From contig UQXI01000006.1 in NCBI GenBank assembly GCA_900544975.1, positions 1-64,000 of the forward strand: a stretch of 64,000 nucleotides of DNA, written 5' to 3'. Positions 15,680 to 24,943 of the stretch are shown here, piece by piece. The notes under the pieces were generated by a model. It saw nothing but the letters and a program-made list of their open reading frames with translations. It searched no databases and was not told the DNA's origin. Positions within the stretch are counted from its first letter, which is position 1, and the number at the start of each line of letters is the position of its first letter. The position numbers and the translations under genes were made by a program. Source of the DNA: an uncultured Eubacteriales bacterium (GTDB lineage Bacteria; Bacillota; Clostridia; Oscillospirales; Oscillospiraceae).

Positions 15680-16492
15680 ATGGCGAGGATCCATTCTCAC
15701 AATGACTCCGGCCATCTTTCTGCCATAGACCGGCTGGCCCATGGGTCCCGTCTGCGGCCTTTGAACTCCATGCTGAAGCTCCTGTTCTCTGTGGCTCTGT
15801 TGCTCAGCTGTGTCGCGGCGCGCAGTCCGGCGGTTTCCCTGTTTCTGGTGGTGACACTGGGTGGGGTAATCTGCGGTTTGGGCGGCACACCGGTGCGAAC
15901 CTACCTGGCACTGCTGCGGATTCCCATGGCATTCATCCTGCTGGGCGCCCTGGCCATTGTGCTGGAGGCATCCTGGGCGCCTGTGGGATCCTGGCAGCTC
16001 CGGCTGGGCGGCCTGTATCTGTGCGCCTCCCCCCAGAGCCTCCGGCGGGGCGGAGAAGTGCTGACCACCGCTCTGGGCGCGGTCAGCGCCATGTATCTGC
16101 TGGCGCTCACCACGCCCATTCACGAGATCACCTCCACCCTCTCCAGACTTCATGTGCCGGGGATTCTGATTGAGCTGATGTATCTCATCTACCGCTTCAT
16201 CTTCCTCCTGTCGGAGACCGCACATCAAATGCACATGGCTGCCCAATCCCGACTGGGATACTGGGGCTGGCGGCAGTCGATGCAGACCTTTGGCAAATCC
16301 ATGGCCAACCTTCTGGTCACCGCCCTCCGGCAGGCAGGCAATACATATGACGCCATGGTGGCCCGGTGTTATGACGGACGTCTGGCATTCTGGACCGAAG
16401 CAAAACCGGTCACGCCGGTGCAGGTGGCAGCCGTGGGGGGATATCTGGCGTGCTTGGCGGCTGTGTGGCTGCTGGAAAGGAAGTTTTTATGA
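15680..16492 (+). CDS. cbiQ: cobalt ECF transporter transmembrane component CbiQ
   Basis: A 270-residue energy-coupling T component linking the CbiO ATPase to CbiMN for cobalt import. It begins with LSAIDRLAHGSRLRPLNSM, has about five membrane helices, and a cytoplasmic coupling stretch with SRLGYWGWRQ and GNTYDAMVARCYDG. ATG 15680 follows TTGGGGGG. First gene after the cobalamin riboswitch; its TGA overlaps the cbiO ATG. Confidence 0.93.
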   Translation: MARIHSHNDSGHLSAIDRLAHGSRLRPLNSMLKLLFSVALLLSCVAARSPAVSLFLVVTLGGVICGLGGTPVRTYLALLRIPMAFILLGALAIVLEASWAPVGSWQLRLGGLYLCASPQSLRRGGEVLTTALGAVSAMYLLALTTPIHEITSTLSRLHVPGILIELMYLIYRFIFLLSETAHQMHMAAQSRLGYWGWRQSMQTFGKSMANLLVTALRQAGNTYDAMVARCYDGRLAFWTEAKPVTPVQVAAVGGYLACLAAVWLLERKFL

Positions 16493-17325
16493 AACAAGAA
16501 CCCCTGCTGGAACTGCGCAATCTGCGCTATTCCTACGATGGGAAGGTCCCAACACTGGACATCGCCCATTTCCTCCTCCGCCCCGGGGAGAAGGTGGCGG
16601 TACTGGGCGCAAATGGCGCGGGGAAGTCCACCTTCTTTCTCTGCCTCAATGGGGTTCTCCCGGCACAGGGGGAAATTCTGTACCGAGGTACCGCCATCAC
16701 CAAGAAGAACCGCAATGCCCTGCGGAAAAACGTGGGGATTGTGTTTCAGGACCCGGATCAGCAGATCATCGCCTCCACCGTAGCTGGCGAGGTCTCCTTC
16801 GGCCCCATGAATTTGCGTCTGCCCCTGGCGGAAGTCCGCCGCCGGGTGGAAGCGTCTCTTGCCTATATGAACATCCAGGCATTGCGGGACCGGCCTCCTC
16901 ATGACCTCAGCGGTGGGGAAAAGAAGCGGGTGAGCATTGCGGACATCATTGCCATGGAGCCGGAAGTCATTGTGTTCGATGAGCCAACCGTCAGTCTGGA
17001 CCCGGAAAACCTGTCCCGGTTTGAGGATCTTCTGGCTCAATTGAAAGAAGAGGGGCGGACCGTCCTCATTTCCACCCACGATGTGGATTTTGCCTACCGC
17101 TGGGCAGACCGGGTTGTCCTGCTCCAAAAGGGCCGGATTGAGGCGGATGGAGAGACCGGCTCTGTCATGGCAAACGAGTCGGTGCTTCGGGCTTGCAGCC
17201 TGAGACCTCCCATGCTCATGGAGATTTCCCGTATGCTCATGGCCCGTGGCCTGCTGCCTGCTGCCGGAGAGGCCCCGCGTACGCTGGAAGCAATTCAAAA
17301 CTTATTACAGGAGGCATTGATATGA
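16489..17325 (+). CDS. cbiO: cobalt ECF transporter ATPase CbiO
   Basis: A 278-residue ABC ATPase that powers cobalt import. Walker A GANGAGKSTFF, Q-loop VFQDPDQQI, signature LSGGEKKRVSIA, Walker B VIVFDEPTVSLDP and the H-loop STHDVDF are all present. ATG 16489 overlaps the cbiQ stop (ATGA), replacing the longer upstream frame. Its own stop overlaps cbiM in the same way, so the three genes are translationally coupled. Confidence 0.95.
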   Translation: MKQEPLLELRNLRYSYDGKVPTLDIAHFLLRPGEKVAVLGANGAGKSTFFLCLNGVLPAQGEILYRGTAITKKNRNALRKNVGIVFQDPDQQIIASTVAGEVSFGPMNLRLPLAEVRRRVEASLAYMNIQALRDRPPHDLSGGEKKRVSIADIIAMEPEVIVFDEPTVSLDPENLSRFEDLLAQLKEEGRTVLISTHDVDFAYRWADRVVLLQKGRIEADGETGSVMANESVLRACSLRPPMLMEISRMLMARGLLPAAGEAPRTLEAIQNLLQEALI

Positions 17326-18068
17326 ACAAAACAAGTCGAACGCTGCGCATTTCGTCTATGGCTGGGGCGGTTGCAGCACTTCTCAGCATGCCAGCCAGCG
17401 CCATGCACGTCATGGAGGGTTACCTGCCGGTGGGATCTTGTGTGGCATGGGGCGCCCTGTGTCTACCTTTTTTGGTGATGGGCTTCTTAAAAATGAAAAA
17501 ACTCTTGGCTGAAAACCGGAAAAACATCGTTCTGCTGGCTGTCTGCGGCGCATTTGTATTTTTGCTGTCGTCCTTAAAAATTCCCTCTGTCACCGGCAGC
17601 TGCTCCCACATGACCGGCACGGGACTCAGCGCCATTTTGTTTGGGCCATGCATTTCCAGCATTTTGGGCCTTGTTGTGCTGCTCTACCAGGCCATTTTGT
17701 TGGCCCACGGAGGGCTCACCACCCTGGGCGCCAACACGTTTTCCATGAGCATCGCGGGACCATTGTTGGCCTGGGGAATCTTTGCCCTCCTTCGGAAGAT
17801 GAAATGGAACCGCAATGTGGGCATTTTCCTGGCAGCCTTCTTGGGCGATATGTGCACCTATTGTGTCACCAGCATCCAGCTGGCCCTGGCCTACCCTGCA
17901 CCCCACGGGGGCGTGGCTGCCTCTGCGCTCCAATTTCTGGGGGTGTTTGCCCCCACCCAGCTGCCGCTGGCTGTGCTGGAGGGCATTCTCACCGTGGTTG
18001 TGATGTTGGTTCTGCAAAATTACGCCGGCCGGGAGCTCTCGGCTGTGGGCTACAGCATGGAGGGGTAA
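17322..18068 (+). CDS. cbiM: cobalt ECF transporter substrate-capture component CbiM
   Basis: A 248-residue protein whose cleaved or processed N-terminus exposes the metal-binding MHVMEGYLP motif (about residue 27), the hallmark of CbiM/NikM. Other blocks are KIPSVTGSCSHMTGTGL, LLYQAILLAHGGLTTLGANTF and YCVTSIQLALAYP. GGAGG precedes ATG 17322. It would bind Co2+ together with CbiN. Confidence 0.95.
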   Translation: MNKTSRTLRISSMAGAVAALLSMPASAMHVMEGYLPVGSCVAWGALCLPFLVMGFLKMKKLLAENRKNIVLLAVCGAFVFLLSSLKIPSVTGSCSHMTGTGLSAILFGPCISSILGLVVLLYQAILLAHGGLTTLGANTFSMSIAGPLLAWGIFALLRKMKWNRNVGIFLAAFLGDMCTYCVTSIQLALAYPAPHGGVAASALQFLGVFAPTQLPLAVLEGILTVVVMLVLQNYAGRELSAVGYSMEG

Positions 18069-18069
18069 C

Positions 18070-18408
18070 ATGAAAAAGAAAGACAAAATCACAGTAATCG
18101 TTCTATTGCTGGCAGCGCTCCTGATCGTGGCGCTCCCTCTGGTCCTCCAGGCAGGCGCTGAATTTGGCGGCTCAGACGATGCCGGCAGTCAGGTGGTGGA
18201 GTCGCTTTCCGAACATTACGAGCCCTGGGCCACGCCGCTTCTGGAGGTTTTCCTGGGCGGCGAACTCCCTGGGGAATTGGAAAGCCTCCTCTTCTGCGTT
18301 CAAACCGGCATCGGCGTAGGCGTCATTGCCTTCTTCCTTGGCCGCTTTACAGAGCGAAAGAAACAGGAAAAGGCAAACCACTCCCAGGAAAACACCGCGA
18401 AAGCTTAA
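18070..18408 (+). CDS. cbiN: cobalt transport accessory protein CbiN
   Basis: A 112-residue two-helix membrane protein: helix one is VIVLLLAALLIVALPLVL, then a periplasm-side loop with FGGSDDAGSQ and EPWATPLLE, then helix two (GIGVGVIAFFLGRF). CbiN assists CbiM in loading cobalt. One base separates it from cbiM. Gene order Q-O-M-N differs from the common M-N-Q-O. Confidence 0.92.
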   Translation: MKKKDKITVIVLLLAALLIVALPLVLQAGAEFGGSDDAGSQVVESLSEHYEPWATPLLEVFLGGELPGELESLLFCVQTGIGVGVIAFFLGRFTERKKQEKANHSQENTAKA

Positions 18409-18458
18409 GGGGACGTCCCGGTTGCGGTCAAACACGGCCCCGTTCCTATACTACCCTG

Positions 18459-18505
18459 ATCAGAGACAGCAAAAAAGAGGACCTGTCTCTGATCGGGGTT
18501 ATTTG
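18459..18505 (+). terminator. terminator of the cbi operon
   Basis: GATCAGAGACAG pairs with CTGTCTCTGATC across an A-rich loop; GGGGTTATTTG follows. It ends the cbiQOMN transcript. Confidence 0.7.
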
Positions 18506-18765
18506 CATGCCAAGAGAAGAAACGACGCCGGCGGAGAGGCACTGGCGCTACCTTGCTGTGCATAAAACCTCAGAAATGGGCCAGGCAGCCTGGGCATAGT
18601 CTGAGGTGCTCACAATGCCCCACATCCGAAAAGTACTTCCGGTAACCCAAACTGGGCTACCGGAAGCAAAAACGTTGTGATTTGATGATCCTCTTGGCGG
18701 GGCGCCGTTCGTCCGGGCCAAATTGCCCATCCTGGCGGCAGATCCCCCCATCCTAGAGAAATGAA
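18506..18765. other. intergenic, with a convergent terminator hairpin
   Basis: Contains CTTCCGGTAACCCA / TGGGCTACCGGAAG (about 18634-18665); on the minus strand it is followed by TACTTTTCGG, so it should terminate the protease transcript. No gene was seen. Confidence 0.55.
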
Positions 18766-21700
18766 TTAGCCTTGGTAGAAGCCACAGAAGCTGCTGGGTA
18801 CCACAGCGTCTGCGTCGGTCTGGACCTGAACACCACCGGTCACCTTGGCCTCGTGAATGGTCGCGATGATGTTGCCAAAGCCTGTGTCACCCAGATCAAA
18901 GAGGCGGTCTGGAGTCCGGATGGGCTCCCAAGTCTCCTGATCCATTTCCCCGGTCTCGTGGCCCGGGACATAGAGATACAACTCGTTGGTGGTACCATTG
19001 TTCCAGTAGTCATACAGGGACATGGCAAACATCGGCGTTCCATCCTCCAGCTTCCCTGCAAAGGCAATGTCGGAGAAGTGGTAGGTAATCCGGGGCATGA
19101 TGCCATCCAGGTACATATCCAGCAGCGGCGTCTTCTGGAGCTGACGGATAACAAAGACGGAATAGCTGTCATCCGTACCATCATCATCGGTGTCATAGCC
19201 CAGAGAGAGCACTCCATGGAAAGAATCCTGGATATACATCGTACCTGCGGCATCGGTGAAGTAGGTGGAACCCTCTTCGTCAGTGACCTTCTGCATGTTC
19301 GTCATTTCGTCAATGTACCACAGGCGGCCCACATTGTCCAGCAGAACCATAGTGGTCGTGGGAGTGTAATAGATGGACGAAGCCCATTTGCCCAGGTAAT
19401 CTTTGTTGAGGTTCTGCTCACCCTCACCTTCCAGAGTGGTGATGCCGCAGAAGACCACCTCTTGCATGGAACCATTTCCCGTTTCTCCGGTCTGGAAATT
19501 CTCATCGGATTCCTGCAAGTAGGAAGACAGGTCAAAGCGATGCCACATGAACATGTGTTCATTGTCGTCGTAGGAGCCTCTGATCTCCTCTTCGGCCTCA
19601 TGGGTAAAGGGCTGATCCACATAGAGGTAAAAGTTCATAATCCCGGTGAAGAGGTCGGTCGTCTCAGAGTAGGTCATGCCAAACAGCATATCGCCGTCAA
19701 TTGGCTCGAGCATATCCTTTACCACACCGGTTTCGGGATCCACTTCATAGAGCATACCAGCGTTGCCATATTCGTTGACCCAGAGGGAGCCCCGTCCCAA
19801 TGTGGAGCAGGACAGGGACGTACCGTAACCCTGGAATTCCTCAGGCCATGTGATTCTCTTCTCTGTGCCAAAGGTAGCCACGCTCTTCACCATGTCATAC
19901 TGGTAGGTTGCGCCGCCGGTGACGTTGCCGATGCCAGCAGACTGAGCCGAAACAATTCCCTTCAGAGTCAGATCCAGCGCAGACACATGGATCTCACAGG
20001 TATCCAGTTTGGTGGGATCGTCTTTAGCCGCCACGGTGATGGTGCAGCTGCCCTCACGCACTGCCGTCACAGTGCCGGATGGATCCACCGTAGCGATCTC
20101 CTCATGGTCAGAGGACCAGACCACATCTTTGTGCGTGGTAAACCAGGGATCCAAATCATACAGGAGTTTCCGGGTAGCACCCACGCTCATCACCACGGTT
20201 TCATCCCGCAGCAGAGGGGTGCCTACCACATTCCGGTCGATTTCCGGTACATTGGCATGAGCCTCTTTGGCAGCGGACTCCGCTGTCAGAGGCGCGAACA
20301 TGGCGCAGGTCTCGCCTGAAAGGGTTCCCACCTGGGTGCAAGCGCCAGTGGTAGGATCGACCTTCTGCAAGGTGATTTCCATGTTGGTCATGCCCTTGGG
20401 ATAGAATTGTGCCCAATACAAAGACTCTGTATTGTGGTCCCAAGTCATACTCTGGAGGTAATTCATCTGGCGGTCTGTCTCTCCCACTATCTTAAAGGGT
20501 CCCAAACTGGTACCACTCCAATCGGTGACCATCTCCGCCTTCCACAGCTGGGCCTTGGATTCTACGCCGGTCTCCTCATCCACACTGGTACCCATTACAT
20601 ACAAGGAACCTGCGTCATCACATGCCAGGGTCAGTCCAAAGACGCCAAACCGTCCGGCCACCCAATCTTCCTGGTATGCATTCATCTGCTCCCAGAGATC
20701 CTCGTCAAAGTAGGAGCCCTTCAAGTTAATGGAGTACACCTCAAACTGACCATCGGCTCCGTCGCCGCGCGCTGTCAAGGCAAAGAGCTTTCCTTCAGCA
20801 TAGCTATAGGCCATGTCCTGATATACCCGCCCCAGGTGGGCAATGTAGGTGGACTCCAGATCGATGGAATCTGTCAGGAAGTCCTCATAGGGAATGCCAT
20901 AAAGGTTGCCGTTATCTGTCTGAGCAAAGACCACACCGTTCACATACTCTGCACAGACAACATTCTGCAAGCTACCGAACAAGGCCGTCTCATTCTTCGC
21001 AACATCTTGGCCAAAGGAAACCCAAGCGCCGCCTTCTCCATCGGAGCTATTCTGGAATGCCACCAAACTGCCGTAGCTGCTGCCGGCACCGTTCAGGTTC
21101 ACCGCATAGTATGTCTCGTTTCCGGCGTAGTCACAGACTGCCACAACCACTTTGCTGCCGTTGGCCTCTGTGTAACCCGTGAGGTCCAGAGATCCGGAGA
21201 CTGCCTTGCCCTTTTGCGACAGGGGCATATCCGGGTAGCTGTAGCTCACAGCCTTGCTGGCAGAGCCATTCAGCAGGATCACAGCGGCGATGTAGTTTTC
21301 ATCCTGTGCCGTCCAGTACAAGGTCTTGCCATCGGCGCTGAGGGTGAGGGGGCGGCTGCCCACCAGCTGGGGCGCCGTATTGTCCACAGTGAACTCATAG
21401 GAGAGGCTGGCGCCCTTGCCCAAATCATCCCAGCGGACAGAGCCATCATCGTTGATGTAGTAGTCTGGCGCACACAGGAGGCTAAAGCGGATCCGAGTTC
21501 CCTCGGGAATGGTCTCCCCGGTTTCGGGGTCCACATAATCCCAGTCAAAGCCCACACCGTAGTCTCCGGTGGTGTCATACCACTGACCGGCGTTCGTATA
21601 GTAGAAGCTGGCCATCATGTAGTCGTCAAAGGTCTCATAGTCGTTGACATAGTAGAGCTTGCCCGTATCCGCGTCGGTGATCCGGACCTCCACATCGCTG

Positions 21701-24700
21701 GCGTTGCGGATCAGAGTGGGGAACAAGGCGTAAAACTGCCACTGGCTCTCCGGCCGCGTGCTAAAGGCGTTGCGCTCGGGGTAATAATGCCGGTCGCCTT
21801 CCAGGCCGTTGGAATCGCTATAGGAGCCATAGATGTTGCCTGTGTAGTACAGGCCCCTTCCGTAGCCCTTGGGACACCAGGTCATCGCGTTTTTCACAGA
21901 AGCATCGATGTGGCTGGGGCGCTGGAGGGTCCCGTAGGCATAGTCCAGGTAAGAACCCGTGTCGAAGGAGGAGGGGTCCGTCCAGTTGCCGTACCAGCCC
22001 AACAGCGGAATGGAATGGGTCACATCCAGAGCGCCCTCTGCATCTGCCACAGGCCGGACGTAAACATAGCCCTCTACATAGAAGCCATTGGTGTAACCCA
22101 GCGCCTTCATATGCTCCACGGTCTTTGCCGGAATCCGGAGTTCTACGGTAACCTGGGCGCTGCCCCCGGCGGGAACGGTAACCTGGCCATCCTTCACAGC
22201 ATCGCCAGAGTATGTAAGCTCCGCGCCCAGGGCGGTCATCTGGTCGGCGCTCAGGTTGTAGGTCTTGCCCTCAGCCTCCGCCGTCACCGTGTCAGTGGTG
22301 AGTACAGAGGTGTCCAGGGTGTAAGCTCTGTCCTGCCCACTCAAGTTGTACAGGCGGAAAGAGAAGCTCCAGCCCTTCTCGCCGTCCCCCAGCTCTGCCT
22401 TCACCTTGCCGTCGGATTGACCGTCCACCAGGATCATGGACTGGGCATTCACCAGATTCTGCACATTGGCCAGGCCAGCGCCCTGATTCCGGACGGAGTA
22501 CGCAACACCCGTGCTCTCCTCAATCAGAGGCGTCGCTGTGGACATCAGCAGAGATTGGATGAGATCCCGGGCCGACAGATCCTTGTTGCCGGTGACTTCC
22601 TGCACCTTGGGCAAGAGGCCGGACTCCCGGACATACTGCCCAGCCAGAGCCACCAGGCCCGCCACATGGGGGGTTGCCATGGAGGTACCGGACATCACCT
22701 CATAGCCGTCGGTCTCCTTCAAAGCGCCGTTGACAGAGTAGATGTTCCCGCCAGGAGCCGTGATCTCCGGCTTGATGGTGAGCGCATCTGTGGTGCCCCA
22801 AGAGGAGAACTCGCTCATCGTAGGGTACTGGACATTCTCACCGTTGTTCACATGCAACCCCTTCGTAACCTTCAGGGTACAGGCGTACAGGCCAGCCTCA
22901 TTCTTCTGGCACATGGCGAAAATGGCCTGTGCATCCTCCAGGGACAAGCTGCCGCAGGGAATGGTTGCGGTGGATCCCTCCAGCGAGGCGCTGAGTGTGC
23001 CGCTCACGTTGTTGTAAATGAGAGTAGCCGCAGCACCGGCAGTCTCTGCATTCTGGTGCTTGGCGGTGAAGTAAACCCCGTTGCCCCGGGCAGTCAGGAC
23101 CACCTTGCCAGTGAAGTCAAACCCATCAAAATCTTCCGCCGTAGCAGCGTAAATCCGCTCATCGGTCTGGGGCTGGCCCGCAAACAGATTGGAGGGGTCC
23201 CCCAGGAAGACCACGTCATAGGTGGTGCCTTCCCCCTCTTCGTCCAGGCTCTTCCACGCCCGCTGCATCCCGTTCGGCATCAGCCCAATGGCAGGCTCGA
23301 ACGTATCTCCGGCGGCGGAGGTAAAGAGGCTCTCATATTCTGATACAAAGCCCACATTGTCCACACTGGCCACAGACAGCGCATTCTCATAGGTGGACGG
23401 GCTGGAAACTCTATGGGTACCCGCCTCATCGGTGTACATCAGCCCAAACGCCTGATCCTCGTCCGCCCAGTTGCCGTCGTTGCCGGCAGCTGCACACATG
23501 ACGATGCCGCTTTCCGAGAGCTCATTCATAATTCGGTTCACAAAGGCGGAGCCTTCCACCGTATCCTCATGGGCCGTGACAAAGCCGGGATAAGGCGCAC
23601 CCAGAGACAGGTTCACCGAGTCGCAGCCCAGAACCACAGCATCCTCCACAGCGGCCATGTAGTCGCTGGAGTAGGCGCCGCCTTTCTTACCGAAGACCTT
23701 CATGGTGATCAGCTGCGCATCGGGAGCTACCCCCGTCACGCCCACAGCCTGGGCAGCGGAGACGTACAGGGTACCGTCCTTCTCATAGCACTCCAACTGC
23801 TCCAGCAGCAGGTGAGCGTCATAGGCAGACACACTGCCATTGCCGCTGAGGTCGGCATAATTGGCGCTGTGAATCTCCGTGCCCTTCACCGCATGGTCCA
23901 GAAGGGCCTGGGCGTCGTTCCGATCCAGCTCGCCATCCCCATTGAAATCATAAATGCTGACGTCTTTTGTGGGAATATAGTCCCCAGCAGAGGTGATGCC
24001 AGCCACATGGGAGCCGTGTTCGCCCTGCTCGTCGTTGTCGTGGGTCACATCCAGATCGCCGTCTATGTAGTTGAAGGCAAAGGGCAGTTTGCCGTTCAGA
24101 TACAGGTCCTCTGCTGTGAGATTTTCATACCGCTTGGCCGCATGGAGCTGGTTCAGGACACCAGCAATCTCCTGCGCGTCCATCAGGTTCAGAGAAGCCT
24201 CATACGCCTCCAGACTCATGCCCTTCTTCTCGGCCTGGAGCTTCAGCGCGTATTCCCAGGCAGCGCTGGAGAAAGACTGATGGTCTGTATCAGTACCGGT
24301 ATCCACCACAGCAATCCGGGAGCCCGCACCGGTATACCCGGCATCCTGCTGCACGCTAGCAGCACCAGTCATTTGCTGGGCCACCACGTTGCTGGGATCT
24401 GCAGTCGTCATGGGTTCATACCGGGTCTCCAAATACACGGCCTTGACGCCGGGTACCTGGCGGATTTCCTCCAGCTTGCCATAGGCCACGTTGGCAGAAA
24501 TGGCATTGGTCGCCAGCGTCAGGTTCCAGACCACATCCAGGGCTTCCCCTGCCAGACACTGGCGGGAAATCCGGCTGGCCATCTGTTCCTGGGCGTTGTC
24601 CAGGCTCTGACGATACTGGACGGCAGCCTGGCTGGTGAGAGCCTCGCCAGAGGCCTCCATGGTAGTCAAGGTGGAGTCCTGCTCCAGGACAATCATCACA

Positions 24701-24921
24701 CGGACCACATCGGTCGCTTCATAGGGCTCGGTTCCGCCCATCTCGGCGGTGTCACCCTGGGTGTTCATCAACTCAGCAGATACCTGGCTGGGGTCCAGCT
24801 CCTGGAAGTCCAGAGAGGGGGCGCCAGCGTCCACTGCGTAAGCGCTGCTCAGGCTCATGCCGCAGATCAGGGCGGCCGCCAAAACCAAGGCCAGCAAGCG
24901 CTTCAGACGGGAATGCTTCAT
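18766..24921 (-). CDS. very large secreted subtilisin-like (S8) protease with inserted dockerin
   Basis: A 2051-residue extracellular protein. Signal peptide about 1-30 (LLALVLAAALICGMSLSSAYA). An inhibitor-like prodomain precedes the S8 catalytic triad: Asp about 207 (AVVDTGTDTDH), His about 302 (GEHGSHVAGIT), Ser about 747 (SGTSMATPHVAGL). Right after the His block, residues about 321-378 form a two-repeat type I dockerin (DFNGDGELDRNDAQALLDH and DLSGNGSVSAYDAHLLLEQL). A PA domain sits at about 590-690, then beta-rich Fn3/Ig-like segments to the end, including a bacterial Ig-like stretch near VAAKDDPTKLD. ATG 24921 is used because AAAGGAAG precedes it. Twenty-two bases downstream of a cohesin-SLH gene, which probably tethers it to the wall (inference). 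Confidence 0.9.
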   Translation of the reverse strand: MKHSRLKRLLALVLAAALICGMSLSSAYAVDAGAPSLDFQELDPSQVSAELMNTQGDTAEMGGTEPYEATDVVRVMIVLEQDSTLTTMEASGEALTSQAAVQYRQSLDNAQEQMASRISRQCLAGEALDVVWNLTLATNAISANVAYGKLEEIRQVPGVKAVYLETRYEPMTTADPSNVVAQQMTGAASVQQDAGYTGAGSRIAVVDTGTDTDHQSFSSAAWEYALKLQAEKKGMSLEAYEASLNLMDAQEIAGVLNQLHAAKRYENLTAEDLYLNGKLPFAFNYIDGDLDVTHDNDEQGEHGSHVAGITSAGDYIPTKDVSIYDFNGDGELDRNDAQALLDHAVKGTEIHSANYADLSGNGSVSAYDAHLLLEQLECYEKDGTLYVSAAQAVGVTGVAPDAQLITMKVFGKKGGAYSSDYMAAVEDAVVLGCDSVNLSLGAPYPGFVTAHEDTVEGSAFVNRIMNELSESGIVMCAAAGNDGNWADEDQAFGLMYTDEAGTHRVSSPSTYENALSVASVDNVGFVSEYESLFTSAAGDTFEPAIGLMPNGMQRAWKSLDEEGEGTTYDVVFLGDPSNLFAGQPQTDERIYAATAEDFDGFDFTGKVVLTARGNGVYFTAKHQNAETAGAAATLIYNNVSGTLSASLEGSTATIPCGSLSLEDAQAIFAMCQKNEAGLYACTLKVTKGLHVNNGENVQYPTMSEFSSWGTTDALTIKPEITAPGGNIYSVNGALKETDGYEVMSGTSMATPHVAGLVALAGQYVRESGLLPKVQEVTGNKDLSARDLIQSLLMSTATPLIEESTGVAYSVRNQGAGLANVQNLVNAQSMILVDGQSDGKVKAELGDGEKGWSFSFRLYNLSGQDRAYTLDTSVLTTDTVTAEAEGKTYNLSADQMTALGAELTYSGDAVKDGQVTVPAGGSAQVTVELRIPAKTVEHMKALGYTNGFYVEGYVYVRPVADAEGALDVTHSIPLLGWYGNWTDPSSFDTGSYLDYAYGTLQRPSHIDASVKNAMTWCPKGYGRGLYYTGNIYGSYSDSNGLEGDRHYYPERNAFSTRPESQWQFYALFPTLIRNASDVEVRITDADTGKLYYVNDYETFDDYMMASFYYTNAGQWYDTTGDYGVGFDWDYVDPETGETIPEGTRIRFSLLCAPDYYINDDGSVRWDDLGKGASLSYEFTVDNTAPQLVGSRPLTLSADGKTLYWTAQDENYIAAVILLNGSASKAVSYSYPDMPLSQKGKAVSGSLDLTGYTEANGSKVVVAVCDYAGNETYYAVNLNGAGSSYGSLVAFQNSSDGEGGAWVSFGQDVAKNETALFGSLQNVVCAEYVNGVVFAQTDNGNLYGIPYEDFLTDSIDLESTYIAHLGRVYQDMAYSYAEGKLFALTARGDGADGQFEVYSINLKGSYFDEDLWEQMNAYQEDWVAGRFGVFGLTLACDDAGSLYVMGTSVDEETGVESKAQLWKAEMVTDWSGTSLGPFKIVGETDRQMNYLQSMTWDHNTESLYWAQFYPKGMTNMEITLQKVDPTTGACTQVGTLSGETCAMFAPLTAESAAKEAHANVPEIDRNVVGTPLLRDETVVMSVGATRKLLYDLDPWFTTHKDVVWSSDHEEIATVDPSGTVTAVREGSCTITVAAKDDPTKLDTCEIHVSALDLTLKGIVSAQSAGIGNVTGGATYQYDMVKSVATFGTEKRITWPEEFQGYGTSLSCSTLGRGSLWVNEYGNAGMLYEVDPETGVVKDMLEPIDGDMLFGMTYSETTDLFTGIMNFYLYVDQPFTHEAEEEIRGSYDDNEHMFMWHRFDLSSYLQESDENFQTGETGNGSMQEVVFCGITTLEGEGEQNLNKDYLGKWASSIYYTPTTTMVLLDNVGRLWYIDEMTNMQKVTDEEGSTYFTDAAGTMYIQDSFHGVLSLGYDTDDDGTDDSYSVFVIRQLQKTPLLDMYLDGIMPRITYHFSDIAFAGKLEDGTPMFAMSLYDYWNNGTTNELYLYVPGHETGEMDQETWEPIRTPDRLFDLGDTGFGNIIATIHEAKVTGGVQVQTDADAVVPSSFCGFYQG

Positions 24922-24943
24922 GATCGTTCTTCCTTTCTGATTC

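Noticed and set aside
20407..23343. 978-codon plus-strand open frame opposite the giant protease
   Set aside because: It is an antisense frame of a high-GC gene; low-complexity composition, no ribosome site and no family resemblance, whereas the minus frame has clear S8 motifs.
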